Source: Owenia fusiformis (Eukaryota > Annelida > Polychaeta > Sabellida > Oweniidae). Taken from it: DNA of 64,000 nucleotides. Made by a program: the position numbers and the translations under genes. Below, in pieces: positions 49,101 to 59,900 of this stretch. The notes beneath the pieces are model-generated. The model had not been told where the DNA came from. It did no database searches and worked only from the letters and a program-made list of their open reading frames with translations. The stretch covers positions 8,085,815 through 8,149,814 of the forward strand of contig CAIIXF020000003.1 of the NCBI GenBank assembly GCA_903813345.2, given 5' to 3'. Numbering within the stretch: position 1 is the stretch's first letter; every line of letters begins with the position of its first letter.

Positions 49101-49272
49101 AGGTTGTGTGCGGTTGGTTAGATGGCAGAAGCTTGTCTGTTAGACTGGTCATCGCCGGAAGGCGTGTGAGTGTGGACACCGCGATCCCCGGGATTACGAT
49201 GGTCAGTCTAAGACGCTTCTTTTTTTTCAAAACCCATTTACGCAACTCGACAGCCCTCGCCACCGATGTATT
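46129..49272. other. Intergenic region between the ADH genes, repeat fragments only
   Basis: No supportable gene. Near 47232-47305 a short run repeats 'ctgatacgggat'-like 12-mers. A block starting 'agattcttagatcatcgagt' at about 47529 is repeated at about 48081, with 'ttcaacattttgcgc' and 'aacatttcaactctgaaca' downstream of each. Between 48540 and 48900, several 'gcagccattttgat'-like words recur in both orientations. Confidence 0.5.
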
Positions 49273-49428
49273 ACATGCATCAGTGTTTCAGGCAGGTATG
49301 TGGAGTTTGTAACGTGCAGCAGTGTTACAGGCAGGCATGTACAATTTGTAACATGCACCAGTGTTGCAGGCAGGCATGTGAAGTTTGTAACATTCACCAA
49401 TGTTTCAGGTAGGCATGTGGAGACAACA
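49273..49428. repeat. 39-bp minisatellite, four copies
   Basis: Four units of 39 bp with the core 'cagtgtttcaggcaggcatg', then 'tggagtttgta'. A decayed 'caaggcaggcatg' near 49484 suggests the array once reached further. Confidence 0.85.
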
Positions 49429-49789
49429 AAAAGGCACCGTTTTTGGGGCAGGCTTGTATTAACATGAATTCGTGCACCCTTTCAAGGCAGGCATGAATTA
49501 CAGGGTGTGCATAAATAGGCAACCTCAATGAATCAAGACTGTATTTGTGTATGCCTGCGGTTCTAGTGAATTGCTTAAATGAGGTTTCAGCCCAGATATC
49601 ACTAAAAATAACAATAAGCCCTTCAGTGCTCACTACATGCTGATGTGTTTTCAACAAAAGACCTAATTCAATCAAACTAATCCTCTCATAGTTCTTTTGA
49701 AAAACATCACGGTTCATTGCTATCGAACTCCTGTGGTGCACTAGCAACAAACCGGCGTGGTTGACACACGCGAGCAAGGTTTCCACAGC

Positions 49790-49826
49790 GCAGAGACATA
49801 TAAAACAGTGTTTTATATGTCTCTGC
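49790..49826. other. Perfect 17-bp stem with 3-base loop
   Basis: gcagagacatataaaac (49790-49806) is followed by agt and then its exact complement (49810-49826). No T run follows, the loop is too small for a typical microRNA hairpin, and no function can be assigned. A recent templated inversion or a small foldback is possible. Confidence 0.7.
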
Positions 49827-49828
49827 AC

Positions 49829-50617
49829 AGCGTAACTGCTTTTGTTGAAATCGTCTGAGCATGTAATTTGCAATGCATGGGCTCATTGTTCTTTCTCGTG
49901 ATACCTAGGAATACTTATTATATATTATGCAATGCGCTAGCCCGTGGGCAGTTCAAAAACGCAGCCCAAGTAAGTGAAAAGCACAAATAGCATGGTTGAA
50001 AGGCAGGTCACGTTTGATTGCATACAAGCAATATGGAATAGAATGCCTCTTAGATATAACACATACATAAACCGTAACTTTGTAGAGTCCTGAATGTGAA
50101 TAGGTTATTAAAACTAAGAACAATGATATTTAGGAGAAAAATACACAATGTTTTGACCAGAAACGGACCACTCTTGGAATTGTCTGAAGTCATATTCTTG
50201 GTTTGATTTAATTTTAAAACAAATATACGAATACAAATCTTGGGCCGTATCAATTATCTAAGAAAATAAGTGATATTTCAAGGATGATTTCTCGATTTTA
50301 CCAATCATTAACTGTTAGCTTCAATTTAACCGATATCTAGTGATGCTTCCATAGCGACAGTGTCACAATTTACCAATATTTTCCATCTTGTCAAGGACAC
50401 CTTATTTTGTTCCTTGTTATAACACCAAAAGAGCTCATTAATTGATTTGTTTTGATATTACAACATAAATTTTTTTTTGTTTCATTCAAAAACAGGGTCA
50501 ATTGTACGATCTTAAAAAACTACTTTTAAATTGAATATAATCGATATTGCCCAAATAAAAAAGTGAAAAACTGTCCAATAGAAACACACTTTCACCGTTT
50601 CTCTAAGAAACTCCATT
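49829..50617. other. Non-coding region upstream of ADH-2
   Basis: AT-rich with no supportable gene. Minus-strand frames of 60-70 codons have no domains. Confidence 0.45.
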
Positions 50618-50900
50618 CTTGGTTGACATGCATGTTCGTTTCTTAATATTGAGAAACTGCTACTTGACTGTATAATCGAGGTAAGTACAGTAGATTTGAA
50701 TTGTTGCATAACTTGATACAATATTATCAAAATATGTTTTATATTTGTTGATAAAGGTCAGGATGATACTGTATTGAGGTATAGTTAAATCGTCATAAGA
50801 GATCTTATATCTATAGATAGAAGTAGGATTATTCTGATTATCATAATCATAAACCACAAGGACATTTATATTTTCAGAAAGGACTTTATTTCCTGGTATC
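50618..50900 (+). promoter_or_regulatory. Conserved upstream region of ADH-2
   Basis: Homologous to 39270-39550 before ADH-1, with the same terminal 'ggactttatttcctggtatc' before the ATG. Here 'ttatattttcag' at 50867-50878 also resembles a 3' splice site, while ADH-1 has 'gag' at that place. A spliced 5' UTR is therefore conceivable for ADH-2 only. Confidence 0.5.
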
Positions 50901-53900
50901 ATGTACAAGTGTCTGGAGGTTCAGGTTCCCACCAAGCCACTGAAGCTGGTAGAAAAACCTATTCCAGTTCCACCGTCCAGAGGAATGGTCATCAAAGTAA
51001 GTTACAGGGAAGATTGGAAGTCGTTATTCAAACTCGATCCTCAATCGCATGGCGTAGATCAATTTGGTAACAATATTTCTCATATTTTGAAGACTAGAAC
51101 TGCCAAGGAAGCTTGAATATAACCATTATATTCGTAATATTCCTCTTCCAACGAAATGCATGGTCCAAAAAGAACATTATAGAAATATTTTTACTGCATT
51201 GTTCCAAGCCAGGAAACGGATGATTGAGTTTAAATAATGGCCGAGTAAGTTCCATATTTTCTAGAATTCAGTTAACTTATTTTTCTTCATTTAGCAAAAT
51301 CATACTAAGGACATTTACGCATTTAACAGGTGTACTAGCACGTGTTTTTAACTGATTTTCACAATTAAGAAATATATGTGTTATCAAATTTAAAAACACA
51401 TATACATTTGCATGTGTTTATTACAACGATATTGCCTTCGATCTCGAATTTTAGATCATAACCTTCAAGGATTTGCGTTAATAAATGTTTTAATTTATAT
51501 TTGTAGACTGGTGCAGCAGCCATATGCAACTCCGATATTCCCATAGCTGATAACTATTTGAACATGAGTGATACTTCGGAAGATAAATCAATCACTCAGT
51601 ATGACCCAGACTTCAAATATCCTGTAGTATTGGGTAAGTTCCTCCAAGGACTTCAAATATCCTGTAGTATTGTGTAAGTTCCTTCAAGGACTTCAAATAT
51701 CCTGTAGTATTGGGTAAATTCCTTCAAGGACTTCAAATATCCTGTAGTATTGGGTAAGTTCCTTCAAGGACTTCAAATATCCTGAAGTATTGTGTAAGTT
51801 CCTTCAAGGTCTTCAAATATCCTGTAGTATTGGGTAAGTTCCTTCAAGGACCTCAAATATCCTGTAGTATTGTGTAAGTTCCTCCAAGGTCTTCAAATAT
51901 CCTGTAGTATTGGGTAAGTTCCTTTAAGGACTTCAAATATCCTGAAATATTGTGTAAGTTCCTCCAAGGTCTTCAAATATCCTGTAGTATTGGGTAAGTT
52001 CCCCTAAGGATTTCAAATATACTGTAGTATCGGGTAAGTTCCTTTAAGGGCGACCTTATCTATCATAAGTTGCAGGTTTATGGGAGTCAGACAAGCTTTA
52101 ATGGAGATGGATGATCATTGTGTACCTCAATTCCACATAAATGCAAACCATTGTTTAATTATGAGCCATTCTCGCAACCATGCTAACAATGTAGTCGTAT
52201 TCCAACTTGAGCGAGCAGTAACATACAAATATCAATTGCTAATTTGTAAAATCAATAGACAAAATGTGGTTGGAAAAATACTTCAAGTGACATTCTGATA
52301 TGGCTGGCCATCTGGACCAAAGTTAAAAATTACTTTTGACGCCATTAAAAATTACTTTTTACGCCGTTAAAAATTATTTTTTACGCCGTTAAAAAATTTT
52401 TTTACGCCGTTAAAAATTACTTTTTACGCCGTTAAAAATTACTTTTTACGCCGTTAAAAATTATTTTTTACGCCGTTAAAAATTACTTTTTACGCCGTTA
52501 AAAATTATTTTTTACGCCGTTAAAACTTTTTTTACGCCGTTAAAAATTACTTTTTACCCCGTTAAAAATTACTTTTCACGCCGTTAAAAATTATTTTTTA
52601 CGCCGTTAAAAATTATTTTTTACGCCGTTAAAAATTATTTTTTTACGCCGTCAAAACTGATTTTGTACGCCTTTCGAAATTGCGAACGTACAGAACATTG
52701 TTAATCATTTGCGAAAAAATATTTAAACAATGAAAACTCGATGTACAAAACTTGTATATCAAATTCCCGGTTGTTATATGATAGTTGTAGTCTTCCATAC
52801 AACCAAATGCGTCTGGCAAATAAAATTCCAATATAATTGATAAATGTGACATGTACAGTAACAGAAAAATAGGGTTTTGGATTTATATCAATCAGTCGGT
52901 AAGGCGAACATACACGTTCGTTTGTTCAATGAATACCAGGTTGTAACGCTGGTTTTAATTGGCTACCAGCTATACTTTTTTTACGGCGATAAAAATTATT
53001 TTGACTTTTTACGCGTACATAATTATTTTTGACGCCGTAAAAAATCGGTTTTGACGGCGTAAAAAATCATTTTTAACGGCGTAAAAAGTAATTCATTACG
53101 GCGTATAAAATCGATTTTACGGCGTTAAAATTATTTTTGACGCCGTTCAAAATGACTTTTTACGCGTACATTATTATTTTTGACGCCGTAAAAAATCGGA
53201 GTACAAAATCGTTTTTAACGGCGTTTAAAGTAATTCTTTACGGCGTATAAAATCGTTTTTACGGCGTTAAAAGTATGACGATACATTGGTCCAGATGGCC
53301 AGCCATAATTCTGATACTCATCACATCTTTCTGTCTTCAACCAGAAATATGCTCTGATTTAGTTGCTTACAACTTGTGATCTGATATCAACAGATGGGAG
53401 GGGCACAATATTTTAAGTGTGATGGTTATCAAGTATTTATGGCCCTATGTTGACACATTACAAGTGTTACATAATATTGTATTGTCACTTTGTAAGTGTC
53501 TCAAGTGGTATGACCTCAATTAGGATAAGATAAGGATGTCCATCAAGATGTTCATAGTCTCTAAAATAATCTCATTGGTCAGTGGTCTCTATAATTGATT
53601 TGATTAGCCCTCAGCATTTTCAAGAAAACTGTACGGGCCTAGAGGTAGGCTCCAATTGTCTCATGGCATACTAGTGTGAAGCTAATAGAAGGTCATGATT
53701 TCTCATGATGGTGATAATGGTGTTCATCAGCAAGGTTTAAAAAAATAAGAGCTTCATGTGTGTTATGTTTTTCAGGTCACGAGGTTGCCGGGACAGTATA
53801 TAGCATAGGAGAGGGACGGTGTCCAGGTAAACAAAAACATATACGAATATGAAACAATTAATTATAACCCAATCAAGATAAGCATGTCACATGCTGTATA

Positions 53901-56900
53901 GGATGCCACGTGGTACCATGTAAAATTACCCTATAAAAAAGTTCATTTTAAAGTTGAAATTTCAAATTACCCAGTGTAAACACTAATAAGGTATACTGTA
54001 GATACCACACTGTAAAAGGTTAGTAAAATGACCTATATAATTAATAAAATATTTATTTTCATGTTGATACCGATCGGTTTTACATTTCTAAAATTACCTA
54101 TCATAAAGGGAATTTAACAGGTGCCTGTATTTTACAGTTTTAGCGTAGAACTTGGATTGACTGATTCTGTTAATTTTAAGAACTCCAAACAACTCAGAGT
54201 GCTTACAAATATGCCAGCAAAGTAACCATACTCTGACAAATATGTTCGATATATATATAATATATCTTTTTTACAATTCCATTATATAATGGAGGCCTTT
54301 GCGTAAATATAACATGGTCTATCTATAGGTGATCCAGTATCCAATATTTTTATTTGAATGAAAGAGACACATTAGATCTAACCCTGTACTTCACATAGTC
54401 ATGATTTCATTAAAGGTGATCGAGTACCAGATCGAAAATTTTGACAGAGCTATTTGAGTAGTTTTTAGGGCAAGCTAATTTATATTTTTTAGGTAGTGAC
54501 GAATTCAATGTAGGTGACCGTGTAGCAGTCTATACACTACAAGGCTGTCAAGAATGTAGAACATGTACTTCAGGAAATCATTTGCTGTGTCCAAAGAGAA
54601 CCTCACAAACCTTGGGAAAGGGTAAAAATGGAGGGTAAGTTATATGGAGGGTAGACTAGACTAAACCAAGGGTAAACTAAATACATGTACAAGAAAGTTA
54701 TAAGGATCCAAAATTTAATGAGGCAATAGGTGAGGCAAAACTTAACGCAGACTTTTTTCAAAATTATGCAAGTATTTCAAACATAGTAGTTTTTGAAATC
54801 ATTTTCCAGCTATTACTCGCTCGCTTTATAACCCATGATAGAGTAATGCTATGCTGATAAATTCAATCATTCTTGCATGTTGACATTATATGCAAAGAGA
54901 TTAAAAATGTTTCCACTAGAATAACCATTGAATAACCTTTAAAGTCCCTGATAAATCAGGCTACGTATACCGCCGTCTTTACATTAGGGGATTAGAAGAG
55001 TTTATTTTAATTTAGGTATGCAAGCTATAACAATATTAGGCCTTCATTCATGTACTCGTGTGCATGCAATCAGCATGCATGCCCTTCAATATTATGTAAA
55101 CCAGGCTATTCAAGTACTACATAATGTACACTATTTATGTGTGTAAACTACATGGGAATACAATTCCCTGGGAAACAAAACACAAATACTTGCTATATGT
55201 TCCAAATGAGCCATTTGATTGATGCATACACTAAATAGCTTCATAAATAACATCTACAAAGTATATCTAATAGTAATTTTTAATTTCAATGGTGAAACTT
55301 ACTTGGTTACAATTATACGGGGGATGAACACGGAACGAAGATTGTTCACCTTCCTGACTTACACTCTGTTAAGCATGATAAAAGGCAAGAAGTTTAGTTA
55401 GAAATAAAAGAGTTATCTCATGAATGGGACCCTTACATGGCTCCTAAAAGGTAGAAGACACTAAATGGTGTGACACTATAAGCTGAATTTTGTCCACATA
55501 GAGCATGTGCACAATACTAAAGACATGTAAAATTGAACTGTCAAAATAATAGAAATTACTCACCAGCTCGCCTCTACCGGAAGTTATGATACGTTATGGT
55601 GTAACTACGGTAATTAATTTTAAAATATTGAAAAAATCAACAACATTCAATTTCTAGGGTGTACAACCATTTTCGAGCGAATTTGCCGATATAATAACAA
55701 TATTTTTTAGTTCCCCTAGGCTATATATAAACTTCATCAATACACAGTATATTCAACATAGGTTTTTGCTTCTCGATTTTTAAATATCACTATGCAAAGA
55801 CAGGGACTCATTTTAGGTAAAATCATTGCTTCACCAATGAAAATTAAAGGGAACGTTAGCTCACAAAATAAATAAATCCATTACAATGTTAAGTATATGA
55901 TTTGAAAGATTGTCTGGATTATATGTGTGATCGATTGATGCATAAACAAACATATTCATTTCAACTTGCAGACCTCCATTCTGGCTCATGTATAGGCCTA
56001 AGACGCCATATTGCCTTATGTATTGTACTGCCCATGCGTGCATATTTAATGCGTGACGTCACATCGACAGAGATCAGCGATCAAGTTTGACTAAAAAATT
56101 AAAAGATCCACACTTAACAGCACAAAAATGATATCAATGATCGCCTATTTCATATCAAATAAGTGTAGGATGTAAGGTTTAACATTTTTCATGTTATTTA
56201 GTATTTACAGAAGCAGAGCTTGTAAAGAAACCAAGTTTTAAATTCCGATTTTGACTGTTGACAAAAATAAAGAAAAGAGAGAAAGAGGCGACTTGTTAGA
56301 AGCAATGACATGAAATTGTGAATAAAAAAGATATTATTGTGGGTTTTATTTTTTGAGAGTCCATCAAATACACTCATGTGTATTAATTTAAATATGCATT
56401 GTAAAACCTCTCAGTTCTACCAAGCATTATAAAAACTGATCGAAATGGCTTCGTTTTTAAAGTATAAAAAACACTACCCTACCCGAAAGTAGTATAACAT
56501 GTATATTGAAACCATGTGCAAACTGTAAATCACGTGAATTGGCTGATGCAATCAGGATGTGACTAGTACAAAGTAACTATGATGCAATCAGGATATGACT
56601 TGTGCAAAATAATTGGCTTCACCTAGAATTCGCGATCTTTGCTCTTTAGCATAATATGAAGACATGTTTTGTGTTTAAGTAGCTAGATTCAAATACAAAC
56701 TAAATGAATATAACATAAACCAACCATCATTTGTTCCAATCATGGCGAATTTTCAAGGAAATACGTGTAACTGAATGTAAATCAACAGCGGAGCTCTTCA
56801 ATTATGAGGTGAGAAAAATGTAAAAATAAAAACAAAAATAAATCTCACAGAATAGAGCTATTTATACGATTCTAAGTACATTTTAAGTGCTCCATACATT

Positions 56901-59900
56901 AATGTAAGTATAAAAGCCATTAACCTCAACTGGGAAGCACTTTCCAACTATTTTTACGGCTTGAATTGTAAGAAAATGGCACTTATCTCAAAAAATGGAA
57001 ATTTGAAAGAAGCTCAATTTATTGTGAAGATGACGTTTATATATATCTGTATATGGGGGTGCGAATATATAGTCATAGTATGGGCTAATTCGCTTAAAAA
57101 TGGCGATACATACCTCAGAACTTGTATTTTGTGATTTTTTCAATATTTTAAAATTAATTACCGTAGTTACACCATAACGTATCATAACTTCCGGAAGAGG
57201 CGAGCTGGTAAGTATATTTCAGTTCTTTTGACAGTTCAATTTTACATGTCTTTAGTATTGTGCACATGCTCTATGTGGACAAAATTCAGCTTATAGTGTT
57301 ACATCATTTAGTGTCTTCTACCTTTTAGGAGCTATGTAAGGGTCCCATTCATGAGATAACTCTTTTATTTCTAACTAAACTTCTTGCCTTTTATCATGCT
57401 TAACAGAGTGTACCTCTGAAGCCTGTACCTGGTAATCTCTTTATATAGGTTAGCGAGAGTGGTGCGCCTGCACAGTTTTAAACTTTGGCGCAAACTTTAA
57501 CGAGTTTTTCCAATCAATTAGTTATTAAATAAGGCTACTATTGAAAGAGAATTTGGCATTTAACAATTCATCTAAACTTTCAGATTGAAAAAAAAATTTT
57601 GACAATATTATCAATAAATCCCTCCCATTTTAACAAAAATAAAATGTTGACAGGTATCTGTTATCCATATAACGTTCAAACAGTGATGATACTGAGTGAA
57701 AAAAAAAACTGCCCATTATAAATCTTCATTCATTCTTAAATGTGCAGATTTGCAATGTATTTTAGGGATCTAATTCGTCCAGTACTGGTAAAATAATTCT
57801 CAGGTGGAATGACTTGCCAAGAAGATATAAATATATACAGAGTATCAAAATTATTATCACTGCCTTAGGAAATCAGCATACATGGTCTAGACGTAAATTT
57901 ATATTATAGATATGCAGAATATGTGAGTGTCCCAAACAGGAAGTTTGTTTTCAAGTTACCAGATTCTATTGCCATGGATGCAGCATGTATGTTTTCGTGC
58001 AGTGCATTAACTGCTTACAATGCCGTGACTAGAACTAAACCTGCAATTGCCAATGCACTCAAAATGTTAGGTAAGATCGTCTCCTTCAGCGTCCATGGAT
58101 AGATATGCATCTACACTTAAGTTAAAGTAAAGTTAAAAATCAACATTACCAAAACTGTCTAGCTTGAGAAAGACGAACCCAACAATTTTAAGAAGAAATC
58201 GAAGCCTCAAATATAGAAAGATTCTTTATCACTTTGAACTGCAACTTTTTCAGGTTCTGCTACGCTGTTGATTATAGGAGCAGGAGGATTAGGTCAATGG
58301 GCAATACAAATTGCTAGAGCTGTACTTCCAAGAGAGACTAAAATATTGGTTGCTGATATAACAGTAAGACACATTTTTAAGTGAAATAAAACTAAACTTA
58401 GTTTTGTGACTGAACCCCAGAGGAGGGTCAGGATTTATCACAAATGGTGTATTTCCCCAGAAAGCTATAATACACAAAATATAAGATATTTTGCCTACTT
58501 TCTGGGTGCTCTTTTCATTATTCAATGCCCTGCACATATTTGAAGAACCATGTGGTTTTCTTCGTTTTAAATCGATCTGATGTGACATTGTCATTAATGT
58601 AAATTGAAAATAACATGTCCAAAAGTGCACTAATTCAGAATTTATTGATCGACCACATGGGGGAGAGACTAGCAGTTGTAAAGGAGAGTGTTGATGTGAC
58701 AGTCCAGTGGTCTACAGATGGTAAATAATTGATTTAAATAATTGTAAGTTGAAAATAACATGTCCAAAAGTGCACTAATGCAGAATTTATTTACCACATG
58801 GTGGGAGAGACTAGTAGTTGTAAAGGAGAGTGTTGGTGTGACAGTCCAGTGGTCTACAGATGGTAAATAATTGATTTAAATAATTGTAAGTTGAAAATAA
58901 CATGTCCAAAAGTGCACTAATGCAGAATTTATTTACCACATGGGGGGAGAGACTAGCAGTTGTAAAGGAGAGTGTTGATATGACAGTCCAGTGGTCTACA
59001 GATGGTAAATAATTGATTTGAATAATTGTAAGTTGAAAATAACATGTCCAAAAGTGCATTAATGCAGAATTTATTTATCATATAGGAGGAGAGATTAGCA
59101 GTTGTAAAGGAGAGTGTTGATATGACAATCCGGTGGTCTGCAGATGGTAAATAATTATTCAAATGATATTGATTTAAACATTCATATTCAATAAAAATCA
59201 ATTTGTATAAATGAACGGAGGAAACTACAGAGAGCAACAATAATTTAACAAACATAAACACATACTTTCAAAACCTGCAATAGCAAATTTTATAATGTTC
59301 CAACAAATTAGAAATTATGAAAAATCAATTTACAATTTTTACAATCTGTGACAGAAGCAGTTAAAATGGATTATTTACCTTTACAGAAGATGACATGACT
59401 TTCATGGAAAGGGTAGCAGAGGTGACCGGAAATGGTCCATTGGTAGAGGCATCCATAGATTTTGTAGGAGCTCCCGCAACTACGAAACGTGCTGTGTGGC
59501 TAGCAAATAAGGTGAGCGTGAGGCTGTCGCCAATCAGCTGAATGACAAGGACCTAGAAAATATCTGGTTGTGTTTGTGAAGCTCGATAAAGTGATAAATA
59601 ATGTGATTGGTAAGGTATTGTACGATTGTATGTATCTGAAATTCGTCATTCCCCAGATGGTGATTTATAGTTTAGAATAATAATTCAGAAGTGTTTTCTA
59701 ACAATCCAACGAGGAATACAATGATTAAAAATGATTTTAGGGCTCTACACATTGCATAGTTGGATTATTTGGAGGAGACACAACATTCCCAGTGCCATTT
59801 GTTCCATGTAAAATGATTGATATTCATGGGATATATCTAGGATCGACTCAGCAAATGCAGGAGGTTATACAACTTGCAGCAGAAGGAAAAGTAAGAGACA

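Noticed and set aside
49394-49873. 159-codon minus-strand open frame
   Set aside because: Its lower end lies in the 39-bp minisatellite and its interior covers the perfect hairpin. No domain is recognisable, and the length is within chance for a 64-kb window.
51611-52050. Possible CRISPR-like array of 40-bp repeats
   Set aside because: No spacers. Each unit is the exon 2/intron 2 junction of ADH-2.
58811-59261. Minus-strand frames of 82-102 codons repeating a Leu-Asp-Cys-His motif
   Set aside because: Antisense of the 142-bp exon-7 array.
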